A DNA stretch of 64,000 nt from Scolanthus callimorphus. Its lineage: Eukaryota; Cnidaria; Anthozoa; Actiniaria; Edwardsiidae. The notes under the pieces were generated by a model. The model saw only the letters and a program-made list of their open reading frames with translations, was not told the DNA's origin and did no database searches. The DNA is taken from positions 26,184,204 to 26,248,203 of the forward strand of contig CM066919.1 in the NCBI GenBank assembly GCA_033964015.1. Direction: 5' to 3'. The position numbers were made by a program, and so were the translations under genes. Position 1 is the first letter of the stretch; each line of letters begins with the position of its first letter. Positions 1-8,259 of the stretch are shown here, one piece after another.

Positions 1-414
1 GGGAGGGCGCCCCTACCTAGCGAAAACTTGTCATGTAGAACGACGGTAAGCTAGGGTGCCCCTATCCCTAGGGGCGCCCTCTTTCCATGTAAACAGGCCC
101 TTAATTGTTCAAAATGTACTTCCCGTTAAGTTTGTACTTCCACCTTTTCCAAATAATAACACAAGACACGTGACGGGTGGTGTATAGAATTACTAAACCA
201 AACAATGATAGAGGAAGATGTCTTTAGTTATTCAAAGTTTTGTAATGAATGCGGAGCACAGCATGGAAATCATAGAAATCTGACTTGGGAAACACAGGAA
301 TTCGAAACTGCATATTCTACTTAGGTAGCAACCTTATAAGTTCATTACTCTTACCAAGAGTGCATTAAGAGTAAGAATCTTCAATTTAATTCCGTCCGCT
401 TCAGCGCTAGAAAA

Positions 415-621
415 TAGCTGAATTCACACTAAAAACGAGTTTCTCGCCTTGAATATGGTTCCCTGTTCTTCTGTGATAACGCGAAAAATACTTTTTTGGA
501 GGAAAAAGTTTAGACAGATAACAAGTAAGTGTTTCCGAGTAGAATTAACATAAAGCAGGAACTTTTTCTGACGAGAAACTCGTCTCAGACGAGTTTTCCG
601 TCTCTAGTGTGAATACGGCTA
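415..621. mobile_element. MITE, family with TIR AGCTGTATTCACACTAGAGACG (copy 1)
   Basis: About 207 bp between inverted ends that read TAGCTGAATTCACACT at the left and the complement of AGCCGTATTCACACTAGAG at the right. The CBR4-like copy at 38.88 kb has the flanks joined without the element, so this is an insertion. Target duplication is probably TA, but one flanking base differs between loci. No coding capacity. A close copy lies at 38,367-38,573. Confidence 0.75.
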
Positions 622-676
622 GTATCTATTTTTAGAAATACACTTTGCCATAAATTTGAACAGTGATTAGCAATAT

Positions 677-912
677 TAGCTGTATTCACACTAGAGACGG
701 AAAACTCGTCTGAGAAGAGTTTTTCGTCCGGACGGAAAACTCTTCTTAGTGTGCAACAAGTCGAGACGGATTTTTGACGGGAAATCTTTGTGTTAAACCG
801 GGACGAGGCGGGTTTTTGACGGGAAATTGTCTGAATTCATATCAGACGGAAAACTCGACAGACGAAAAACCCGTCATGATGAGTTTTCCGTCCTCTAGTG
901 TGAATACGGCTA
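677..912. mobile_element. MITE, same family (copy 2)
   Basis: About 235 bp with TIRs AGCTGTATTCACACTAGAGACGG and its complement, containing internal GACGGAAAACTCGTC/GACGAGTTTTCCGTC inverted motifs. Flanked by TTA/TAA, which fits a 2-3 bp target duplication. Non-coding. Confidence 0.7.
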
Positions 913-965
913 ATGTATCGTTTTATTTTTAGCCTTCGATTCACAGGAAACTAACCCGTATTCAC

Positions 966-1134
966 TAAGCCGTATACACACTAGGACGGAAAACTCATCA
1001 TGACGGTTTTTTCGTCTGACGAGTTTTCCGTCTGATATAAATTCAGCCGATTTCCCGTCAAAAATCCGTCTCGTCCCGGTTTCACACTAAGACTAGTTTT
1101 CCGTCTCTAGTGTGAATACAGCTTATCACACACA
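966..1134. mobile_element. MITE, same family (copy 3)
   Basis: About 170 bp with degenerate ends AAGCCGTATACACACTAGGACGG and the complement of AAGCTGTATTCACACTAGAGACGG. Three copies of this family sit within 720 bp upstream of the CBR4-like locus. Non-coding. Confidence 0.65.
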
Positions 1135-1222
1135 CAGGAAACGATGGAAACATGTTACCAAAAATAGTCACCGCTATATAACCGTGGCGAGAACAACTTT
1201 AATACGAGATCCTTACTCTTGA

Positions 1223-1614
1223 TACAGTAAAAACCCTACACTGATTGTCAAAGTTTGCCAAAACATGTTCTTATATTTTGGGGTAGTTATTGGCAGTTAG
1301 GCTGAGTAGGTTCTTAATTAGGTTTTAATTTCTATGAAGGAGACATGGTTATTGATTACCAGAAAATTATAAAAAGATGTGTTTTGTCCTTCATATAAGC
1401 ATTTTTGAACACAAAATTAATGAATTACATATACATGTATGTGTTTTTGGGTAATTCAAATTTGTCATCTACATTAGGTATTGTAACCCCACATAGAAGA
1501 ACCGGAATTTGCTTGGCTAAACAGGTTCTTATATTGTGGAGTATTTAAGTGACAAATTTCTGCCAACATTTTCTTAAATCCCTAGGTTCTTTATACAAGC
1601 GGTTTTTTACTATA
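1223..1614. mobile_element. MITE, family with TIR TACAGTAAAAACCC (about 390 bp)
   Basis: Begins TACAGTAAAAACCC after 'ttga' and ends with an inverted, slightly degenerate version (GGTTTTTTACTATA). Both subterminal regions carry ATAAGAACC-like motifs. In the inverted copy at 38.59 kb the flanks are joined as CTTGATAATGGACTC, so the element inserted at a TA dinucleotide. Related copies: 4,475-4,614 and a fragment near 31,694. Confidence 0.7.
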
Positions 1615-1996
1615 ATGGACTCTATTCATGACTAAATGGCTTCTCGACTTCCCTTGTAAAATACTCGTATCCCTTCCCCCGAATCATATGCAACCCAGTC
1701 CCCGTTCGCAAGGGTCTGGTAATTTATTGGTACAAACAAAATTAAATTGTGCCCTGAACTGTTATAAGGATTCTTGTTTTTATTGCAGAAAAAGTGCATA
1801 CAAACTAGAAGTTATCCCTTCATCTCAGTGGCTTATCAGAACGATATCTTATTATAGCAACATGGACCAACATGAACCCCTCGCCCTCTGTCCTCTAAAG
1901 TGTGCGCTGTATTTGGAGGTTCAGGTGGAATTGGAAGAGCTATCTGTCATGCACTGGCCTTACGGGGAGGAGTAGTAGCAGTCATCGGACGGAATC

Positions 1997-3013
1997 ACGA
2001 TGGTTATACGTAGCTATTTTCCTCCAGTTGGACAGCTTTCATACGAATTACGCTCATAACGTTTTAACACGTAGCGCAAATGAGCTATAACTTGGCAGGT
2101 GAGCAGCCCAGGGAATGCCAATCAAAAATATGATGACACGGTCTTATTGATTGACAATGTGACGTCATAATCACCGTGGGAACATAGCCCAAAATATTTT
2201 AGTTAGGAAATCGGCTATGCAATCAGTTTCTATTTAATCGTCGCAGTAAGTGAACGACTGTATCGAAAACCGGACTGAATTCTGATAAAACCGAGAGAAG
2301 TTATGACTAATTAAAAAAGTTCAAATTTCCCGCTTTGATGGTCAATTTGACCATATATGGTAAAAATTCGGCGATTTAGAGAGGGCGCTGCTTAAATCTC
2401 TTGGAGACATACGTTTCAGATATAGGAATGTCTCAAAATTTGTAGTTACTTTGACTTAGTCATCTGATACTTTAGACGTCATATTACGTCAGTATGACGT
2501 CTTCTAACATGCAATTTTTACGTCAAAGTGACGTAAACAAGGTATCGAGTTTCATGTCAAAGTCAAAGTAACTACAAATTTTAAAATATTGCTATAACTG
2601 CTTGAAACAACATCATAGGAGTTAACGCGTTGACGTTTAAAATCGCCGAAATTTTACCTTATATGGTCAAGGAACAATTAAATTCCAGAGATTCCGGCGG
2701 GAGCTTCGAAATCACGATTTCTTAATAACTTTTGATCTATATGTTCGATTTTAATGAAGTTTTCGGTTTTGGAGTCGGCTTAGTGGTTAGAACATTTACC
2801 AACGTTTAAAATGGTTGATATACAAATTCCTAACTTTGGCGCCATTTTCAACGGCCTGTAGTGACGTCACGTTGTCAGTCATCATCTTCAGATTTCCATC
2901 AATCGAAACATCTTTCCAGATACTAATACCTTGCCAAATGTGACATAAATCGGATAAATTCCCAGCTCTCTGCATAGCGAGATGGAGGAAAATGATCTCG
3001 TTTAGGCCATCGT
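1997..3013. mobile_element. DNA transposon in the first coding exon of the CBR4-like locus
   Basis: Flanked by identical GAATC (1,992-1,996 and 3,014-3,018). The ends are inverted: ACGATGG at the left and CCATCGT at the right, with weaker matching for about 30 bp. Internal stretches around 2,338-2,380 and 2,640-2,675, and around 2,430-2,460 and 2,555-2,585, are also inverted repeats of each other. The CBR4-like copy at 38 kb reads straight through this point with a single GAATC. Non-coding, about 1.0 kb, 5-bp target duplication; superfamily not assigned. Confidence 0.8.
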
Positions 3014-3018
3014 GAATC

Positions 3019-3405
3019 ATGAGAAGGCACTACAAGTCTTGAACTCTCTACCAAGAAGTACAGATGGGCTTGATAAGCCTAATGGTGTGGAGCATGTCAG
3101 TTTTTCATGTGATGTGACCAACTCTTGTCAAGCCCTAGAAACAGTAGATAGGATCGAAGATACCTTGGGCAAAATTGACGTGATGGTCAATGCGGCTGGT
3201 ACAAACACAGATAAACTTTTGTTGCGTTCAACAGATGTGGACATGCAGGAAATCATGGCGTGTAATTTGTTGGGTTCTGTTTACACGTCAAAAGCTGCTC
3301 TAAAGACCATGGTGAAGCGAAAGCAGGGCTGCATTGTGAACATTGGAAGTGTAGCAGGGTTGACAGGAAATATTGGTCAGACCATTTACAGCGCATCGAA
3401 GGCAG
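3019..3405 (+). pseudogene. CBR4: CBR4-like exon with SDR catalytic motifs
   Basis: Continuous frame from NHEKALQ to YSASKA with the NAAG, Ser (NIGS) and Tyr-x3-Lys (YSASK) residues of the SDR active site. The donor GTTAGG follows the first base of the Gly codon; the next exon at 6,072 supplies the other two bases. This segment itself has no break. Confidence 0.8.
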
Positions 3406-3489
3406 GTTAGGTTTCCATGTGGAGCGAATTTCTAAAAAATCGATCTTCCTGTTTACAATAGAACCATTTGGCTTTGCGTTGTTTTCTCA

Positions 3490-3580
3490 TTTCAGCTCAT
3501 GTGGCATTCCCATAGGTATGTTGGCTACTTCTTTATCTGTTCCGCACCGAAGGATTTATAAATATGAAAGCATCAAAAGT
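3490..3580. repeat. Fragment of inverted-repeat element also found at 63.1-63.3 kb
   Basis: The stretch from TTTTCTCATTTCAGCTCATG to CGCACCGAAGGATTTATA resembles the left half of the element at 63,130-63,327, which contains ATTTCAGATCACGTGGCATT and GCACCGAAGGATATATGAAT. It looks like a decayed partial copy in the CBR4-like intron. Confidence 0.5.
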
Positions 3581-4111
3581 GAAAGATTAATCAAATGAAA
3601 TGGCAGATGATGTCAGGGCATCTGGGGAAGTGCGGCAGTGCGATTCCGCACTTTTGCCCAAAAATCGCACTTTTCCGCACTTTCACACTTTCTTCGCACT
3701 TTTCCACACTTTTTAAGAAAATAACTAAAAATTGTGTGAAAAAATCCTTCTAAACACGGTAATTTCAAAGATTTGCAGGTCAATACCTAGTTCATTATGT
3801 TAATGCTGAAGTATTAAGCGCAAAAACCTTGAAAACTCCACCATTTTCTTCCGATACGATCGCGACCGAATGCAAAAAATACCAGGCGTTCCACAGCATA
3901 CCGTTTGAACATAAGTATGAGAAACCATCAATTATAAGGAGATCTGTAATTGGATGGGAGTTTAGATGGAAATAAGCCAATAGCTGATCTTGTAAGAAAT
4001 GGTTAAATACAAAATGGCGCGGCAGGTGTAAAGTACAGGTCGCAGGTCACAGGTCACAGGTCGCAGGTCACAGGTATTTTTAAGAAGGTAGATTGACTTT
4101 TATAAAAAAAA

Positions 4112-4640
4112 TCGTTTGTAAGATTTTTTGAAACATTGAACATGAACTGAGTGCTTGAAGAACAACATGTTATGTTGTTAACATTACAGATTATACTAAA
4201 AAAAGTTAAGACAATGCCATCTAGACCGGCCAGTATATAATATGTTTATTTGGTGTTCGTTTGTAAGATTTATTTGAAACATTGAACATTGAACTGAGTG
4301 CGTTGAAGAAGAACTTCTTATGTTGTTAACATTACAGATTATACTAAAAGACAATGCCATCTTGGCTTCATTTGGTATAAAGTCAATTTCGTATTCGTTT
4401 GTAAATATTTTTTGAAACACTGAACTGAGTGCGTTGTTGAAGAAAAACATGTTATATTTTGGTAAGTGAACTGGTACTGTAAAAACCCGCGTATAAGAAC
4501 CTAGAATTTTAGCCTAAAATAAATTAGGAAACATGGGTTTTTACACATGATAATTCTAGCCTTACAGGTTCTTCAAATTCAGGTTCTTATAGTCTTATAG
4601 CGGGTTTTACTGTATTCGTTTGTCTGAAACTGAGTTAGTT
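4112..4640. repeat. Tandem repeat of about 140 bp, three and a half copies
   Basis: Copies start at about 4,112, 4,256 and 4,395, each with TCGTTTGTAAGAT or close to it, then TTTGAAACATTGAAC and CTGAGTGCTTGAAGAA. A fourth partial copy (TTCGTTTGTCTGAAACTGAG) starts at about 4,616, separated from the array by the MITE at 4,475-4,614. The array lies inside the 2.4-kb transposon. Confidence 0.65.
4475..4614. mobile_element. MITE, family with TIR TACAGTAAAAACCC (short copy)
   Basis: 140 bp from TACTGTAAAAACCCGC to its complement GCGGGTTTTACTGTA, with internal ATAAGAACCT and AGGTTCTTAT. Same family as 1,223-1,614. It interrupts the tandem repeat, so it inserted after the array formed. Confidence 0.75.
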
Positions 4641-6071
4641 ATACATTTACATACGATGGACGTTGCGACGACAGCAGAAATTTTGAAGTCCTTGATATTT
4701 GTGTATCCATGTTTATCTGGAATAAACATAGTTCTTCCCTTTATTGATGTAGTCTTGTTTTTTATTTATGTATTATTACAATCCTCATTAAATGCACCAT
4801 GTGTCTAATTATCCTGCACTGTTAAGTGCAGTCCTAGTGAGCCACTCTTTTGTTGTTGTTTTCAGTCGATACCAGACCATGAATTACATGTACACATCTT
4901 GAAATAGTCTTCTTTAAACAAAGTTTTATTACTCTTTTCACCGAATTCAATCAGAAATATTGCAATACATTCCCTAAATCAGCCGATGGAAATGGATGCT
5001 TTGTGTCTCGGTATGTTGCTAGGCTAACATCATGTAGATATTTGTAGATATTAGTGCGTAAAAATGAATGACAACCAATTGCCAAAAGTACGTGGCGATA
5101 CAGCATGCATTGCGAACGATCTTCGAGCAAAAGTACAAAGAGAAGTTCATTTGTATTTTTATATGAGTAATAAAAATATGACCTGTGATCCGAAGCCCTG
5201 TCGAGATAAGTCTCGTGGGCTCCCTGCAGTCGCCAACTGCACATTATTGTAATAAACATCGCATTTGAAAGAGAACAGGATGTAGAGAGGGGTGTTATTT
5301 TTTTATAAAAGTCAATCTACCTTCTTAAAACTACCTGCGACCTGTGACCTGTACTTTACACCTGCCGCAAATGGCGCACGTTTTTCGATGACCCCGATTT
5401 TTATTTGCTAAATCAAGTATTTAGCGGAAACAAAATAGTAGGAGAACGAAAAACGTTGGATGTTAGAAGTTCGTTTATTTGTACTTAAACGCCGTAAATA
5501 TCCTATGAAACTGCCGGAGCCATTTACCCTAGATTAAGATGGTGATGACAAAGCACGAAGTTTACATTTTGGAGAACTTTATTGCAAGATATTGTTATGA
5601 ACAACGCATGCGGTTAAATTAATGTTACAGGAGTTGATTGTATGGAGAAATAGGCGCTCTTAGTGATTTTAGGGGTTTGAGTTTTAAATGACTGATGCCG
5701 CGCAAGCAAGCATGGTGAGCTCTTCTTTTTTTTGCATTTTTCCATTGTTCTTGACCTAAATATTGATCATGCGAAGTTTAATAAGTTAGCTGTTACATCA
5801 ATTTCAACGAAATTACGTTGAAAATCAACAGAAACGACTCGTTATGATCCTCCAAAAGCGCAAACCTTCAAATTAAAGAAAATAATTTACCGCACTTTTC
5901 ACTGTTTTACCGCACTTTTTTCACACTTTTTCTAAAAAATCCCGCACTTTTCCGCACTTTATTGCCGTTTTTTACCGCACTTCCCCAGATGCCCTGTGAT
6001 GTGAAACATTACCAAGCGCCTTGTTGTTGTCAGGGGGTACAGTAAAATAAGGGCGTGACATTTGTTTTCAG

Positions 6072-6297
6072 GTTTGGTTGGATTTACGAAATCTCTCGCC
6101 AAAGAGGTATCATCCCGTGGTGTTCGAGTCAATCTGGTTGTTCCAGGCTTCATTCGAACTCATATGACCTCAGTGTTGTTCAAACGAGGCGTTGGCCCGA
6201 CACTGGAATCGCTTATTCCCTCGGGAGGTTTGGAGAGCCCTGCGAGGTAGCAGAAGCTGTCAGTTTCTTGGTAGCTGCGCCACACTTAACGGGACAG
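6072..6297 (+). pseudogene. CBR4: CBR4-like exon 3 with a frameshift
   Basis: Follows acceptor TTTTCAG and encodes the residues FTKSLAKEVSSRGVRVN and VVPGFI, typical of the SDR segment after the catalytic Tyr. After ESLIP the matching residues (GRFGEP, EVAEAVSFLV, LTGQ) are in another frame, consistent with one missing C at about 6,218-6,220. Ends at donor GTGAGG after a complete Gln codon. Confidence 0.75.
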
Positions 6298-6649
6298 GTG
6301 AGGATCTTAAAAGGATGCATGGTAATCGCTGCTGACTGGCAGTAGATCCCGGGCGCTACAGCAGATTACCGATGAATAGAAATTTAGCAGGGGCGTAGGG
6401 AGCACCAACGCCTTGGGGGAGGGGAGGGTGGTCACAGGATCCTTACTACAACGGCAGGTTTGCGGACTCTGAGGAAATTAAGTCAAATACGGCGAAAAAA
6501 GGAACAACCAGAAAAATAACGAATTGTCTTGTTAAAATGCATTTATTTGGCCGTAAAAATGGCAATTTACCATACATGTACTTCTACCATACATGTACTT
6601 CTTGCTTTTGTCAGACCTGCATTCTCTTCAGTTAATTAATTTTTAACAA

Positions 6650-6669
6650 ATCCCCCCCCCCCCCCCCCC
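6650..6669. repeat. Poly(C) tract
   Basis: Nearly 20 consecutive C residues. Comparable C or G runs recur at about 7,467, 9,481, 11,197, 11,441, 11,911, 14,477, 14,532, 21,536, 21,627 and 29,588. Confidence 0.9.
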
Positions 6670-7024
6670 TAACAATAGAGATTACTATTCAGCAATGCCA
6701 CCATCTCGATTCTGATTGGCTAACACTGCGCAGCGAAACCTTGTTGCCGCGCAATTCGTGACGTCACCCTGCAGACATTTAGGATTGATGCACTGTGATG
6801 ACGTCATAATGCAAGCAAATAGGTTTGGTTTTCATTTCGGAAGCGAAAGCCAATATTCTCGTTGAATCTATTTGAATTGAATACGAAGAGGAAAATACCA
6901 ATGGAAGTAAGCTGAAGTTGAAAAACCGTTTCGCCGAGCAAGGCCTCATCTTCGACTTCGTTTAGCGCTTGCAGTCTATGATCTTGTCGGGCTTAGAGAC
7001 TACCGACAGGATATATCAGCTTAA

Positions 7025-7321
7025 AGGCCGGTCTACACTTGCGATTTTTGTTGCATTTTTCGCGGCGATTTTTCTCGCGCGGAGTTGCAATTCCAACAAT
7101 CTAGTGTAAACGAGATGCAAATCCGGTGCGATTTCTGTGCTCTCTTTTCTTCAAATCGCATGAAGTTGCAAAGTTTCGAACATGTTTGAAATCCGCGACA
7201 AAAATCGCGGCAGATCGCGCCGAGTTGCGCCTAGTTTACATTAGTGATTTTGAGTTGACGCGTACGTGCGAGAAAAATCGCCGCGACTCGCGCGACAAAA
7301 ATTGCAAGTGTAAACGGGCCT
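7025..7321. mobile_element. MITE with TIR AGGCCxGTxTACACTTGC
   Basis: About 297 bp, left end AGGCCGGTCTACACTTGCGA, right end the complement of AGGCCCGTTTACACTTGCAA, with GCGGCGATTTTTCTCGC inverted repeats inside. Flanked by TAA (7,022-7,024 and 7,322-7,324), a 3-bp duplication as in PIF/Harbinger-type elements. A related fragment starts near 63,372. Confidence 0.7.
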
Positions 7322-7542
7322 TAAGTCAACCATCCAGGAAGGTGAAGAGCGATTTTTGGAGATCTTCTACGCTTTGGTACGTTTCTGACCATCATACTCG
7401 TCCAAAGCTTGTGATATATAGCATAGGAATCATTCAAGGTCTGAGTTTGAACAGTAAGATCAGCCACCCCCCCCCCCCCCCCAACCCCCATCCACTCGAT
7501 CAACAAACAAACATGTCCGCCCCATGTCATTTTTTATCTCAG

Positions 7543-7581
7543 ATACTTATTGTCGATGGAGGCTTGCATCTGGTGATGTAA
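7543..7581 (+). pseudogene. CBR4: CBR4-like terminal exon
   Basis: Acceptor TTTTTTATCTCAG, then a short reading frame ending VDGGLHLVM and a TAA stop. VDGG-x-L at the extreme C-terminus is typical of CBR4 and FabG-type reductases. Phase agrees with exon 3. Confidence 0.7.
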
Positions 7582-7639
7582 CAACCACCGTGTGAGAAAA
7601 TTCGTGTATCTAGCAGCGCAAATGTACTACCGGTATGAC

Positions 7640-7670
7640 AATATTTTATTTAATAGAAGTTTTATTTAAC
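7640..7670 (-). terminator. Putative polyadenylation signals of the lipoxygenase gene
   Basis: On the minus strand AATAAA occurs at about 7,645-7,650 and 7,661-7,666, roughly 340-360 bp beyond the lipoxygenase stop. The CBR4-like locus ends 60 bp away on the other strand, so the two are convergent. Assignment is by position only. Confidence 0.35.
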
Positions 7671-7777
7671 AATAAGTTATTTAACAATACGATGGGTATC
7701 ACAAAGCGAAAAGGGACCCAGATACAGAATTTCATACTTTTTAGAAAAATGCAAAAGAAGTTGAGAATTTATATATG

Positions 7778-7905
7778 TAGAGCGAATTCATATGACTTTA
7801 GTGAAACCAATCGCAAAGTGATTACACCGATTCTGAATAAAACGTATAGGAGTAATTACAAAGTAATTGCGAATTACTCACGACAGTCCTCTGAAATCCG
7901 CTCTA
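7778..7905. mobile_element. MITE with TIR TAGAGCGGATTTCAGATGAC (copy 1)
   Basis: 128 bp between TAGAGCGAATTCATATGACT and the complement of TAGAGCGGATTTCAGAGGAC, with inner GAATTACTCACGACAGT. Lies between the convergent CBR4-like and lipoxygenase genes. The same family recurs at 50,133-50,259. Confidence 0.7.
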
Positions 7906-7929
7906 ATGCTATAAAATTGAAAGATTGCA

Positions 7930-8025
7930 TTTCATTTAGAACACATGATCATTCATGTCATGGATTACATTTAGAGCACATGATCGTGATCATGCTATGG
8001 ATTACATTTAGAACACATGATCGCG
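7930..8025. repeat. Short tandem repeat beside the lipoxygenase stop codon
   Basis: Three copies of ATTTAGAACACATGATC (one with GAGCAC), about 34-46 bp apart. The lipoxygenase stop (8,008-8,010 on minus) lies inside the last copy, so repeat slippage may have changed the protein's C-terminus. Confidence 0.6.
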
Positions 8026-8259
8026 TCTATGTTTGGATTCCATTTGGCACCATCTCGGTAACAGGTACGGATAAGTGAGGTGACCGCGTCGAAACCTCCA
8101 GCGATTCTCTTCGTCAAGCTCTGGCTCCAGCTCGTCAGTGAGTTTGCAGTAGTACTCCTTGACCAGGTGACGCGCCCTTCGGTCCTCCATTAGTTCACCA
8201 TAATCAAGGAAGCGGTCGTATCTCAGTACCCCAAGTTGAGTGCTCAGTTTATGAGCGAG
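8008..8259 (-). CDS. Lipoxygenase last exon, abnormal C-terminus
   Basis: Acceptor CTTTTTCAG, then LAHKLSTQLGVLRY ... NRWRF ... YPYLLPR, the expected end of the catalytic domain. Canonical lipoxygenases close with Pro-Asn-x-x-x-Ile at the stop. Here the open frame continues WCQMESKHRRDHVF. One frame over, the DNA reads VPNGIQT and then TAG, so a one-base loss near 8,050 is likely; even that frame does not end in Ile. Confidence 0.8.
   Translation of the reverse strand, partial: LAHKLSTQLGVLRYDRFLDYGELMEDRRARHLVKEYYCKLTDELEPELDEENRWRFRRGHLTYPYLLPRWCQMESKHRRDHVF

Larger units (their letters stand above)
325..1871 (+). other. 5' flank of CBR4-like locus, shared with inverted copy at 38 kb
   Basis: No coding region is recognised. 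Blocks of this stretch (about 325-414, 622-676, 1140-1222, 1612-1660 and 1745-1871) match, in inverted orientation, 38.12-38.95 kb, where the partial CBR4-like copy lies. The blocks are separated by MITEs present in only one of the two loci. The shared region probably includes promoter and 5' leader; a possible acceptor (TTTTATTGCAG) ends near 1,789. The match is read by eye. Confidence 0.55.
3614..5996. mobile_element. 2.4-kb DNA transposon with long TIRs, in CBR4-like intron
   Basis: Ends CAGGGCATCTGGGGAAGTGC and its exact complement, followed on both sides by about 100 bp rich in CCGCACTTTT. The flanks carry TGATGT directly repeated (3,608-3,613 and 5,997-6,002), a 6-bp target duplication. 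A second inverted pair is nested inside (about 4,014-4,105 and 5,300-5,381, motif CAGGTCGCAGGTCACAGG with AAGAAGGTAGATTGAC). No transposase was recognised. The CAGGG start recalls hAT elements, but a 6-bp duplication does not fit their usual 8 bp; class left open. Confidence 0.75.
1872..7581 (+). pseudogene. CBR4: CBR4-like short-chain dehydrogenase/reductase, probable pseudogene
   Basis: Homolog of CBR4, the mitochondrial SDR that forms 3-ketoacyl-ACP reductase with HSD17B8 and also reduces quinones. Coding parts: 1,872-1,996, 3,019-3,405, 6,072-6,297 and 7,543-7,581. Visible motifs are Rossmann GGSGGIGRA, NAAG (NAAGTNTDKLL), catalytic Ser in NIGSVAG, catalytic YSASK, then VVPGF and C-terminal VDGGL. 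The exon 2/3 and 3/4 junctions have good GT/AG sites and consistent phase. Breaks: (1) an extra base just after the ATG (about 1,882) shifts the Rossmann frame, compared with the intact start in the 38-kb copy; (2) a 1,017-bp transposon interrupts the first coding exon at 1,997-3,013; (3) a base is missing near 6,218-6,220, so the frame changes after the residues ESLIP. Pseudogene is the simplest reading; consensus indels plus an exonised transposon cannot be excluded. Confidence 0.7.
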
